Positions 49,485-60,033 of a DNA stretch of 64,000 nucleotides are shown here, piece after piece. The DNA comes from Mycteria americana (taxonomy: Eukaryota; Chordata; Aves; Ciconiiformes; Ciconiidae). Below the pieces are notes generated by a model, which saw nothing but the letters and a program-made list of their open reading frames with translations, was not told where the DNA came from and made no database searches. The DNA is taken from contig NC_134379.1 of assembly GCF_035582795.1 (NCBI RefSeq), positions 2,294,001-2,358,000 on the forward strand, given 5' to 3'. Made by a program: the position numbers and the translations under genes. The stretch's first letter is position 1, and each line of letters starts with the position of its first letter.

Positions 49485-52400
49485 TTGTAACAGCCCTGAC
49501 CCACAGCAAATCCCTTTCTAGACTCTGCCTTGGTCTTCCCCACGCACGGAGACCGGCTGCCACCACGTCCTCACCCTGCCGGGCTGTTGGGGAGGGCTGG
49601 GACCCCCGGGGTGGCACGGGGTCCCTGGCCCTGGGGACGCGGGGGCGGCACCAGTGCAGCCCCCTCCCTCCCCAGCAGATTGGTGGGTTCTGCCATTTCC
49701 CTCATCTGCATAATCAGGGGTGGGGGAAACGAGTGGGTAATTACAGCCTGGAGATCCCTCTGGTCTTCAAAGCCTCCAGGTCCTTCCCACACAGCTCCTG
49801 ACCAGCACCGTCCTTGGGTGCGAGTTTATGGTGAAGGGGCAGCTTCTCCAGCACCCGCTGCAGCTGGGACCTCGTCTTGCACCCACCGCCTCTCCGCAGA
49901 CCCACCGCTCCCAGCCGCGCCGCGCAGGTAAGTCCGGCTGGCTCGTACCGGGCACTGCGTGTGTTTCTGCTGTACCTTGAGGCTAAGCTGCGTGGTTCAC
50001 CTGCGGTTGGATCTGCCGGGAGAAGGGGCAGGCGCTTTGCCCGTGGTAGCTGCTCCCGTGGAAGCTGGTGGTGTGCGCCTTCGCAGGGCTGGCCGGTTTG
50101 ACGCTGGGTCGTATCCCACCTGGGCTGGATTTCCTGGCATCAGAGCGGCTCCTCTCCAGGCAAGGGGCTTTCAAAAGCAATACAACAATGCTGATGTAAT
50201 GGTTTGCGTATTGGGTGGTCCGGTCCCTCAGAAAGGTTGCTGCTGGCAATGCTTATGGCTCTGTTCCTCCAAATCTTGCGATAGCTGCAGCTTGTTTCTC
50301 TTGCTTTCGTTTCCTGGGAACGTGGTCCTGCTAACAAAGGCTGAAATTCCCACAGGAAAGCATTCCTGGTTCCTGGACCTCCCGAGAAAGGCTTGAAAAC
50401 ACCTCTGAAAGCTCAAAAGACCCAGGCAAACAGGCAGATGTTAGTTAAACACGCTCTGATCTCTAGGACAGGAGGGGAGAGCCTTGCTTGTCAGTCTCTA
50501 GACAATGAGTTGGCAAGTCGGAGCTTCTGGTTCCTTGTTCTGGTGCTGCTGGGTGGTTTGTGTGAGTTTTTTGGTTTGTTTTTTTTTTTTTTAATTTTCT
50601 TTTTTTAAGGGCTCCTCTGGCTTGAGAGCAGAGGCTGTGACTTGTTCCCGAGGGACTCGAGTAAGACTTGCAGTTGGTGTAGGACTGTATGTCGGTAACG
50701 TGGCAATGTAGCTGGTACCTGGCAGAGGTGGGAGCATCTCCCAGGCCCTTTTTCCCCTGGACCACACGAAATTCTGCAGATGTGCGACTCGGTAGCCAGC
50801 TCACCAGGTGGGAAGGGACGGCTGGTCCTGCTCCCAGCTTTGCTGCTGCCCGCTGGGTGCCCCGGCTTTCCGGCAGCCGTTCTGCTCCTCTTGCCCTAAC
50901 GCTGCCGGAGGGCTGCGGCTGAGCAGGGCGTCCTCGGAGGGGTGCGGAGGGCAGGGCCGAGAGGTACTCGGCAAGTTTAGTGCGTGGGGGGGACCAGGGG
51001 AGTTGCGGGCCCTGCTCTGCTGATAGAGCAAAGACGCCGAAGCCCCTGGTTTATTCCCAGAGCATCATCTGGGATTCGAAGCAGGTTTGTGGGCTGGGTG
51101 TGTGAAATGTCAGTACTGAAGCAAGCCTTCTCCCCCTTCCCAGGAGAGGAAAAGTTATTCATTTTAGAGATGACAAATGCTCTCTAATGCTGCAGTAAAG
51201 AGAAGAGTCAATACTGCAGGCGCTGAATGAAAAAGCCTGCTCAGGGCTCTTCCTAGCCAGGCTGAACAGCAAATTGCTTCAGAAATGGTCTTGGAGAACG
51301 GCATTTAAAATACATTTCAGCAGAGAGCACAAGCTGCAGCCGTTCTCAGGGTCAGGTCTCGCTCGTGCTGAGTCCATGGGAGCTTGAAGCGGGCTCGAGG
51401 CCATCGGCAGGCCTGCCTCTCCCAGGCGTCACAGCAGCGTCCGCAGCTCACCCGGCAGAGCCGAGAGGGGAGAGGATGTGTGGGAACCGCCGGCTTCTTG
51501 CTCTTCTTCCTGTCCCTCGCGCAGCCGTTTGCTCCGCTGGGGTCTTTGCTTTCCTGCCCTCGGTTGTCGTGGACGTGCTCCTGGAGCTGCTAGAGCCTCC
51601 TCTCGGGCGCACGGTTCGGAGCCGGCGGCACATCCTCGTGACGGAAGGGACAAGCGGTTTGGTTTTGAAATGGAAAAGAAGGAAGGGGAGGCAGGAGGGG
51701 ACGGTGGGGTGATTTGGGCTGTGACAGAGGATGCCTCGACTGAGCCCTGCCTGATTCCTGCTTGCAGCCTGCGTTACCCTCTCGGGCGAGCACAGGATGG
51801 AAGCTGTCAGATGTTAAATCACGATAATAATCTGTCTACCCAAAGCTCCGAGTAGGCCTGGCTGCTCATACGGCACCCGGCACAACTGGGTTTCCCGCGC
51901 TTGCAAGAACACACTGGTAACTTCCCAAAGGTTTCGTGGTGCGTTTCAGGCACGACTCCCCTTTACACGGGAAACTCGCAGGGTACGGCTGCAAAACATC
52001 CCAGGCTTATCCTTGCTCAGTGACCCCAGATCAACCACACCGAGTCCATAAGCACGAAGTCTTGTTTCCCCTGGTGCGGCACTGCCTCCTCCGCACACCT
52101 GGAATTCGGGCTGCTCCCATGACCCGAGCCAGCTCTCGAGGCTGCAGGGCTGACGAACCCTCATTAGCCCGTCCCAGCCTGCTGTGACGCTGCCTTTGGA
52201 GGGGTGACAGCGGACGCTCCTGCGTCACGGCTCACCTCCCTTCCACGGGCACCGATGGCGTGCCTGGCGCTCCGGGCAGGCGTGGGTTGGCTCGGGCAAG
52301 GCCAGGACTTCGCGAGCCTCACCCGGCTGCCTCCTGCAGCCCAGGAGCAGCATCCTCGCTCTTGCGGCCGGTCTCTGCTCGTGCTGCAGGCGCATCGCAC

Positions 52401-53444
52401 CGCCGAGCCTTGGTCTGTGACACTCGGCAAACTTATGAGGGGTTAACAAGCAATTGCAAAATGCACGGATAGCATCGCAAGCGTTTACAGAGCATCGGGG
52501 CGTGTCTTGCAGTTGGCTGTAAATCAGCCCAGCGTGCCCAGCTGATGAGCTCCTAAATGTCTAGCGGTGCTCTACCAGACCCTCAGCCCCTCCTCACCCT
52601 GTCAGCCGAAGCCGGGCTCCCTGGTTTGCTATTCTCCCAGCACCAAAGGAGCAGAAAAAAATGGGTGGTGAGGTTTTTGGAAGGATGGGAGGATGCTACT
52701 TGGCCCATCGGCCAGAGTCCCTGCCTGCCTGCTGCCTGCGTGCCCCTCCCAGGCAGGGGGAGGCAGCTCCGTGGACTCTTCGTGCACGCTGCCACTATTT
52801 CCTCGGCGAGGCAGCAGAGCCTGCCCACGGGCGCGTTACGCGCTCCCTGCCACAGCCGCCCCCTCCTTGCCGCTGCGGAGTGGGAACGGGCAGGGCTGCT
52901 TCCTCTCCGCTCGACAGCTGGATCCTGCCAGCTGCCAGCAAAACCGCTCGCCGCGGGGAGAGCTCCCGGCTGGCGCGCAGGGGCAGGGATGGAGCGAGAC
53001 GGGGAGCAGGCGCGGGTGCGACCTAGAGCACGCCGGTATTTATAAACTCCTGCGTGATACAGCCGCTCTACTCTGGGGACAAGCTTCCCTCGGCAACCAG
53101 CAAGAGGATTTTGTGCAAGAAAAACAAACCATCTTGCTTTTTAAAGCAGTGCCTGTTATTTTGGAGCCGCTGGCTCCTGGTCGGCTCTAAGGCACCACGC
53201 TCTGCGTGCCAGTCGCTTGGAGAGAGCAGCGGGGGCACAGGGCTCGCCTGCCGGGCCCCAGTACAAGCCAGTAGTGTGGCCATCTGCATCTTACTTAAAA
53301 ACTCTGGTCGGGTGCATGAAATGCTCTTTAAAAACCAGGATTAAGCCTTGAGGAGGCATGAACGGGATCCGACAGTTGTGTGCAGCCTCAGTTCTGTAGT
53401 CGGCTGAACACCAAAGGCTGTTTTCGAACCCCAAGTGGAGATAT

Positions 53445-53495
53445 CATCTGTTCTGAAGCGCTACAGCTTATTTCAGCGCCAGCTGATGACATCTG
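53445..53495. promoter_or_regulatory. Cluster of three E-boxes
   Basis: CATCTG (53445-53450), CAGCTG (53480-53485) and CATCTG (53490-53495) fall within 51 bp. The last two are 10 bp apart, one helical turn. bHLH binding is possible; individual E-boxes are common by chance. Confidence 0.35.
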
Positions 53496-54103
53496 GATCG
53501 CAGGTGGAGTTTAGAAAAGCTGCCCTGCTCCAGTCCCTGCTCCCTGTGTCCGAGTGTGCGTGACCCTGGGGGTGACGTGGACGGAGAGGAGCCGGGGCAC
53601 GCGGGGGGAGCGGACCCATGCCCGGCTCTGGCTCCCAGGGCGCTGCAAGATGGAGCCTTGTTTTTCCTGGGGACGTGCCCTGCGCAGTCAGAGCTGACAG
53701 GAGGGACGCAATCTCTTCCTTATTGAGCAAAACACAGGGACCTGGTGTGTTTGCTCATGTGTGACCCTGCTCTCTGCTGGGACCAGGGCTGCTCAGGTCT
53801 CTGCTGCGGGGGGTTGTGCCTCCTGCTTATGTGGCAGGGCCGTGCACTGGGGCAGCAGCTCTGGGCTCTGCCCCGTCCCTGCCAGCCCCCCTCAAAACCC
53901 ATAAAATCAAAGGCAGCTGCAAATTCACTGCAATGTGCCCTGGAAACTGTCTGGTGCTTCCATGCTGGCGCTCACCCGGACCTTTTCCAGGGGCACTGCC
54001 AACTGGTGCACGCTCTGAAGGCAGCCCCGCTTCTCCGAGAGGTCTCGAAGCCTGGCACCCCCAGTAAACCCGACCTGTGACGTACCCCGCTGGAGGAATG
54101 CCC

Positions 54104-54120
54104 GGCAGGCAGGCAGGCAG
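54104..54120 (+). repeat. (GGCA)n short tandem repeat
   Basis: About four units of GGCA in GC-rich intron DNA. Confidence 0.9.
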
Positions 54121-54313
54121 GGGCTGCCCACGCTTTTCAAGGCCAGGCAGCGTTTCGGCATGGGGCAGTAAAAGCAGGAAGGGAGAGCAGCAAGAAAGCA
54201 GGATGGGAACGGGCTGGTCGGCTGCGCCCGGCTGCCTGCCCGCAGCAGCTGTAAGGAATGAGGTCACCTTCTGAGCACATCGATGGGGTTGCTTAGGGTA
54301 ACAGGAAGGGAGG

Positions 54314-54335
54314 CCAATTTTAATCAATTAATTGG
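54314..54335. promoter_or_regulatory. AT-rich inverted repeat CCAATT...AATTGG
   Basis: CCAATT (54314-54319) and AATTGG (54330-54335) flank a TAATCAATTA core. The AT-rich island continues to about 54390 within GC-rich DNA. It could be a conserved regulatory element. Confidence 0.35.
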
Positions 54336-54725
54336 AAATCAAGTTTACATGCAGTAGCAAATGCTTCCCATGTAAGCAGTGCAAGGCCAGCACCCCTTGC
54401 CTCCCAGTACGTAGCGCTCTCTGCTCAAGGCTTGGTGCAATTGTGTCTTGCTCAGCAGAAAGGACACTGAGCAAATGCAAATTTCCGTTGCGAACCGGGA
54501 CTCCTGCCCCTGTGAGCTGCTGCTCGGCCTCCCCCCAAGGGGAAGGGACCCGCAGCCACCCTCCGTGCTGCGGGGTGGGATGTTGACAGAGGGGAAAACT
54601 AAGTCTCATCAGTCCCGTACCCCAACCCACCCGGCTGCGGGGCGCAGGGCTGGAGCGAGCACAGCGGCACCTGTTGAGCCTTCCTGCTGGGAAATTAAAA
54701 CCTGCCTGATTATTATTTTTTCTTC

Positions 54726-54742
54726 TTTTTTTTTTTTTTTTT
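54726..54742 (+). repeat. Poly(T) tract
   Basis: This is a run of 17 T preceded by a T/C-rich stretch. Simple sequence only. Confidence 0.85.
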
Positions 54743-56099
54743 GAAGTGGGGGAGTAGCCGTGTGGGACTAGCCCACGAGCTGTAGTGCTGGCACTCGGGA
54801 GTGCTCTGCAGGCACCGCTGCTGGGGCAGCCACCCCCAGCCCTGCGGTGCCCGAGGAAGGGTGGGCAGTGCTTTTGCCTTTCCAGTTTAAGGCTTTATTT
54901 CCAAGCAGCTGGGGCTGCTGTTCAGAGATTTCTCAGCTATTTTCAAATGCCAGAGCCCTATCTGCTAGTTGTTCACATTTCTGTTTGCATTATGGTTGCT
55001 TGGCGTGTCTTTTTTTGAAGCGATAAATCAGCGTGTGTGTGGCGAGGGTTGTGTACCTGGAAAGGAAAGGGGCTGGGAGAAGCTCCCGTACCTGGTTCAA
55101 GGCATTACCCCCACCTTCTAGGGAAAACCACCCTGGCAGGCAGCCCTGCAAGGAAGGCCCTGCAGCAGTGGCAGGAAGCCTGGAAGGCTTCTCCGCTGTG
55201 CTGGGGAAGGGCCTCGTGTAGATGGCTCTTCTGGGGCCAGGGCGTCGTGAGCAGGAGCGAAGCTGCTCCCGGTACCCGCTGCCTTGCCCAGATGCCTTCT
55301 CCCCTCTCCTCATTCCCGACTTCTGCCTGGATGCCCAGGTGCACCATGTGGGTGGTTCCCTGGGACAAAGCTGGTACCGACTCTCAAAACAGAGGTCTGT
55401 TTGAGACTTTCTTGTGTTAGCTTCTGCATTTCTTTCCTCCCTCCCATAATGTCTGGCTTAGATGATTTCCCCCCCCCACACACACCCCCCCTGTACGTCT
55501 CCGAGTACTAGAGCAGCGTGAGCTCTCTGCCTTTCCAGCTCTGAGATTCCAGCTGGGATCAGGTATTGAGTTAAGCCATGCAAATTTCGGTATTGCCCTT
55601 ACTGATAAGGAAGCGGTGCCACAGCCCGGATCAGACCCCACAGAGCAGCAGGGGCTTGGATGAAATCCTTGGGATTTCACCTTTGTTTCTGGAGGAGGGA
55701 CGGGATGTGCGTGCCCCTGTCCAGGACCCAGGCGAGCCCTCGGGGGCAGGAAGGACAGGCAGAGCTGCACGTTCACACCTTCCAGGCGTAAATCGATTAA
55801 AACCTGCTGCATTACTGCTCCCCTCCTGACGTTCGCCAGGGTCGCGTTAGCCAAGTCACAGCAGCAGATTTCTGCCGGTGGGGAACGGCACGTGCTCTCC
55901 AAACTGGGGACTCCTGGGTCTTTTCATCGCTCGGGAGCCGGAGTGCCACAGAGCCTGTCCCGGCCCCCGGGAACGCGGCACACACCAAGGTGGATGGAGA
56001 GGCCCTGAGGGAGGAATCCGCTCCCTGCCAGAGCAGGGGCAGCTGATCCGGTGTATCATAAGGGAAAACAGCGTTTTGTCAGTGCTAATCCCTCCACTG

Positions 56100-56280
56100 T
56101 CCCCGTGGCAGTGGCATTAGGGATAAACTGAACTTGCAACATGATATTAGGACATCTGTCAATACTCGGAGCTTCAGAATAAAAGACTCATTTGCTGCCC
56201 AGTCGAACAGGTTATAAGCCTTCCCAATCTCCCTACAGCCAAATACCACTCATTCATTACTAGTGTTGCTCACAGCAGCT
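56100..56280. promoter_or_regulatory. AT-rich island next to the DUSP14 CpG island, candidate conserved element
   Basis: About 180 bp of balanced, non-repetitive, AT-richer DNA sits abruptly between GC-rich flanks, roughly 0.9 kb inside the predicted first intron of DUSP14. It has no coding potential. Such islands are often conserved enhancers, but I cannot test conservation. Confidence 0.35.
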
Positions 56281-57196
56281 ACTCCGGAGCTGAGTCAAGG
56301 GCCGTGCACGCAACCGGTTTGGTTTTGAGGCCGGCCAGCCGCAGGCACGCGCCAGGGTTCGCAGGCACCGGGGTGCCCTGCGAGCCGGAGGTGCCAGGGT
56401 GGCCGGCACCCCCAGGGTGGAGGCCGGGGACGCGTGCTCTGCTCCGGCACTGCCGGCAGCACGCGTGGGCCGAGGCTCGCTTCCCCGTCGAGGAAACACC
56501 CGACCTCTGTACTCGGCTATTCTGGCGCAAATCGGAAGCGACTCCCTCCCTCCAGCCGGGCTTGCTCGGGGTTTAACCACCCGCCAGCCGGTTTTTTGCC
56601 TCGTCCTGTTCTTCTGGGCGCCTCCCGGCCGAGCCGCCTCGGTGGTCCGCGCTGTCCCGCCGCGGCCAGCGCCGGCCCTGGCCCTGCGGGACCGTCCTGG
56701 CCCGGGAAGGGCCGCGGCCGGGCCGGGGGCTGCACCCAGCCCCTCCGCGCCGGGCGCTGATCCGGGCTCGCCACGGCCCGAGCGCCCCGCGCTGCCGGGG
56801 GCAGCTCCCCGCGGGCCGGGCGAGGGGCCCGGGGCCCCGGGGGGAGGCCCGGTGGTCTCCCGGGCAGAGCCGGAGCTGCCCTCCCTCCCGGGGAGGGCAC
56901 TTTAAGGCGCGTTTACCAGGGCGAGCTGTAAATAACGCAGAAGCGGCGTTACGGCAGCAGGGACGGCCACCGACCGCGGCAGCCCCCGGCACCCCGGCCC
57001 CCGCCGGCCGGAGCAGCCCTGGCAGGGGCCGGGCTCCCCCCACCCCCCACCCCGCTCCCCTCCTCCGCCCCCGGCGGGGCCGGGCGCCCCCTCCTCGCCC
57101 ACCGCCTCCCTCCCGGCGGAGGCCCGGGCGGGCGCACTCCGCCCGCAGCCCGGCCCCGCTGCCCCCGCGCTCGGCGCGGGCCCGGCCCGCTCTCAC

Positions 57197-57335
57197 CATG
57201 GCTCCTCGGCGGCGGCTCCGCGCTCCCTCGCGGCCGCGGCGGGGCAGGACTTTTATCGGGCGGCAGCCGGGCTCCGGCTCTGGGGCTGCCACCTGACCGC
57301 GGCGCTGCCGGGGCCGCCCTCCGCCCGCCGAGCGG
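57197..57335 (-). other. DUSP14: DUSP14 non-coding first exon (predicted, 5' limit unknown)
   Basis: On the - strand a good donor, CATG/GTGAGA, cuts at 57197/57196 inside the CpG island. The transcription start is not determined; the right boundary given is only an upper guess, left of the X-box. The ATG directly before the donor would open a frame into the next exon that I cannot follow. Confidence 0.4.
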
Positions 57336-57337
57336 CG

Positions 57338-57350
57338 GTTACCAGGCTAC
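57338..57350 (-). promoter_or_regulatory. X-box (RFX-type) motif in the promoter CpG island
   Basis: On the - strand GTAGCC-T-GGTAAC fits the RFX consensus GTNRCC-N(0-3)-RGYAAC exactly. X-boxes of this form are typical of RFX-regulated promoters. It lies about 140 bp upstream of the predicted first-exon donor. Confidence 0.5.
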
Positions 57351-57432
57351 GGCGGGGCCCGGCCCGCCCGGCTCAGCCCCCGGGCGGAGGCAGCTGGCGC
57401 CCGGCCCAGCCTTAAAGGCGCCGCTGCCCGAC

Positions 57433-57456
57433 GGGGCCGGGGCCGGGGCCGGGGCC
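57433..57456 (+). repeat. (GGGGCC)4 hexanucleotide repeat
   Basis: Four perfect tandem GGGGCC units start at 57433, 57439, 57445 and 57451. Four runs of four G make an intramolecular G-quadruplex possible on the + strand. Confidence 0.97.
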
Positions 57457-57489
57457 GAGGGAAGCCCTGCTGCCGCCCCCCGGCCCCGG

Positions 57490-57795
57490 CCCTCTCGCTG
57501 CGGGGACGTGGCGGGGTGCCCGTGGGGATATGGCGGTGTGCGGGGACAAGCGGGGGTCCCTGGCGGGACGTGGCGGGGCCCCTCTGGGGACATGGGAGGG
57601 TCGCTGTGGGGACGGGGATGGGGATGTGGCGGCGTCCCTGTGGGGAGGCGGTGGGGTCCCTGTGGGGACGGGGGTGTGGCGGGGTCCCTGTTAGGGATGG
57701 GACGTGTCGTGTCCCCGTGGGGGCCCTGCCAGAGCGTGTGGGGACGAGGTGGGGTCCCTGTGGAGATAAGGCAGGTGCCCCGTGGGGAGGGGGAC
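57490..57795 (+). repeat. Degenerate G-rich minisatellite
   Basis: At least seven imperfect copies built on 'gtccctgtggggac' plus a 'gtggcgggg'-like spacer; unit length varies from about 20 to 40 bp. Many runs of four or more G lie on the + strand. It sits just upstream of the predicted DUSP14 promoter. The open frames it creates are repeat artefacts. Confidence 0.88.
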
Positions 57796-58132
57796 GGCCC
57801 TAGGAGAGGGACCTGAGCCGGGTTTTTGCGGACTCGGGACATCCCCAAGCCACGGCCGCTGCTCTCTCCTCCCTGCGCTGGGAACCGGGGCAGAGGACGG
57901 AGGGTGGCCCGGGGGGCTGCCCGTGGGTGCCGCGCTGGGGGCCAGGCTGGTCCCTCGCTGGCGGCGGGGTGGGCGAGGGTCCCCGAGGAGGGGGGGTGTG
58001 GGCAGGGGGACCCGCACGGCGAAGGGGAGAGTTTGGCTTCGGCTGGAAACCGTAGGGCGAAGGTGGAAGGGTCTGCTCCCACCCGCCTCAGCACCATGGC
58101 AGGGATGGGACAAGGCTGCCTGGCACAGGGGA

Positions 58133-58163
58133 GAGGAGGAGGAGGAGGAGGAGGAGGAGGAGG
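58133..58163 (+). repeat. (GGA)n microsatellite
   Basis: About nine GGA units form a purine-only tract that ends in a G run. It accounts for the poly-Glu, poly-Gly and poly-Ser frames here. Confidence 0.96.
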
Positions 58164-60015
58164 GGGGCAGCCTCCACTTTAACCCCCTGGCTGCTGGAGC
58201 GAAGCGTTGCCACCCCGGCCTGCTTTTGTTCGGTTTCTGGTTTTGTTGTCGCACGTTCAGACCGAAATAGCAAAAATCCCTAATAGGAAGCTTCCCCTAC
58301 CCCGAGCCCTCTGGCTTGTATCTCACTTCAGCAGGTTTCATGACTCAGCAGCCCAGATGGAGCCATCCCTCACAGCCCTCAGCACCAAATCTGTTTATTG
58401 CTCCAGAGGCTGTTTTTCCAAGAGCCTCGCCGCTTTATAACAGCCAGCGCTCTTCCTTAAAACCCTGCCTCTCCAGCGAAGGCTCTCGTCACACTCAGCG
58501 CAGAGGTGGGCGAGGAACAAAAATAGACAAATTAAGAAAACCTCAAAAGGCCAAAAAATGAAAATGTAAGGATTTCGGCTCTGCAAGCTCGAGGTTTGCT
58601 TTGCCTCCGCGTTGCATCAGCTCTGCTCTGCTCTTCCTCTGCTGCCTTCCTTGGAGCTGCACCATCTCGGGGGCAGAGACGAACCCCCGGGCGATCTCAA
58701 GTCTACCGAGAAGCTGAGGAATGGGCTGAACCTCTGGGGGTGCCTCCTTGGGAGCTGGGGTCCTGGGACCATGCCCTCGGCTGGGGGCTCGGGGCCCTTG
58801 CAGTGCAAGCCTGGGGTGGTGTCGGCCGCGGGCAGCGTGAGGAATGATGAGGACGGGTTTTGGGGTGGCAGCCTCAGCCACCTGTGGGGTTCCCTCCCCA
58901 AGCATCCAAACCCCTCATTTTCCCCTCCATTTGACCGTCATTAAATGAGAAATAGGCTCTTGCACAGCCCTAGCCGCTGGTCCCGGGCGGTTCTTAACTA
59001 CTCACACAAGTGTGCACTGATGTGTTTAAGGGTGGTTTTTAGTGCTGGTGTAACTTGGGCTTTTAACCTTCGCCCTGCCGGGAGCTTTATGTGTTTTTTA
59101 GCGTGGGTTAGAGGATGCAAAGAGGGAAACTTGGGAGGCCTTTGACCCAAGAACGGAGCAAATGCAGCGGGTACCAGAGCTAAAAGGAAATGTCAGCTCC
59201 TCCCCGCACTCAGCCCCAGCAAAGGGTTTGCTTGCGGGCGGCTGGGAGCGGGAGCGGGGAAGGGGCGAGCCGGGGGCACTCGGTGGGCAGGCCGGGTGCT
59301 GCCAAGAGCTGGCGTCCCCCACCCCTCCTGCGAAGAGCAATCTCAGCCAGAACGGGTGCGCGGAGGGGCTGGTGGGACCGAGAGGGTTTGCTCTTGAGCG
59401 CAGGGGAGGTGTCGGGCAGCGAGTGCTTTTTTGGATGCCCGCTCGCCCGCTGCCCTGGCGTGGGGGGCCAGCGGTGCCTCCGTGGGAGCCCCTGCCACAG
59501 GAAGGCAGCCCACGCTCCCATCAAGTACAGCCCAGGTTATGCGGGACGGCAGCAGCTCTCCTGTAAGGCAGGCACTTGCTGTGGGCAGGTTTCCCCCGCT
59601 TCCCGTAGGAACCTGGCATCTCTTGGAAGAGATGTGAAGACCGCGTTGGGGAAAAGACGCTTGAAGCAGAACCGGACCCTCTCAATTACGCCCCACGGTG
59701 CCTTTGGGGGCAATGGCATTGGAGGGGCTCAAACCCACCTTACCGCAGCCCAGCCCGGCCGATACGCACCGGCCGTGCCCGGCGTGCTGGGGTGAGTGCG
59801 GCATGGGTGCAGTCCTGGGCACATTCCCGAAGGGTGCATCTGGCCCGCAGTCCATTAGCTGGTCATTAGGGCTATTAGCTTAATCACCGGGGTGTTTTCC
59901 TGCCACGCTCTGTGATCAGCGCGATCAGCAGCCGCAGGGTCACGCAGGCCGCCTGAGTGGGGAGCAGATGGCTGCTTTCCGCACGGCCGTGGCACGCGTG
60001 TGCAGGGATCCAGCG

Positions 60016-60033
60016 CCATCCATCCATCCATCC
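60016..60033 (+). repeat. (CCAT)n short tandem repeat
   Basis: About four units of CCAT. Very short. Confidence 0.85.

Larger units (their letters stand above)
44647..57196 (-). other. DUSP14: DUSP14 intron(s), predicted, GC-rich
   Basis: The 12.5 kb between the coding-exon acceptor and the first-exon donor is predicted to be intronic. Extra non-coding exons may lie here but I could not place one. Most of it is GC-rich with many chance open frames on both strands and no recognisable protein. It contains a 21-bp tandem repeat (48885-48940), A/T runs (46502-46519, 54726-54742) and a few AT-rich islands with homeodomain or E-box sites. Confidence 0.55.
56500..57480. promoter_or_regulatory. DUSP14: CpG island, predicted DUSP14 promoter
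   Basis: This is the most CpG-dense segment of the window, with many CCGCCC/GGGCGG boxes. It contains a plausible - strand first-exon donor at 57197/57196 and an X-box at 57338-57350. It is the best placed CpG island for DUSP14, which is transcribed leftward. A weak TATA-like GATAAAAG reads on the - strand at 57250-57257. No protein homology is seen in its long GC-driven frames. Confidence 0.6.

Noticed and set aside
57250-57257. TATA-like GATAAAAG on the - strand as the DUSP14 core promoter
   Set aside because: It would place the start only about 25-30 bp before the predicted donor, giving an implausibly short first exon; kept only as a weak remark.
56573-57292. 239-residue Arg/Gly-rich frame across the CpG island on the - strand
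   Set aside because: Typical of CpG-island DNA; the likely content is a non-coding first exon and promoter.
57339-58097. 252-residue Pro/Thr/His-rich open frame on the - strand
   Set aside because: It is produced by the G-rich minisatellite read on the opposite strand.
58088-58273. Poly-Ser/poly-Leu, poly-Glu and poly-Gly frames
   Set aside because: All are readings of the (GGA)n microsatellite.
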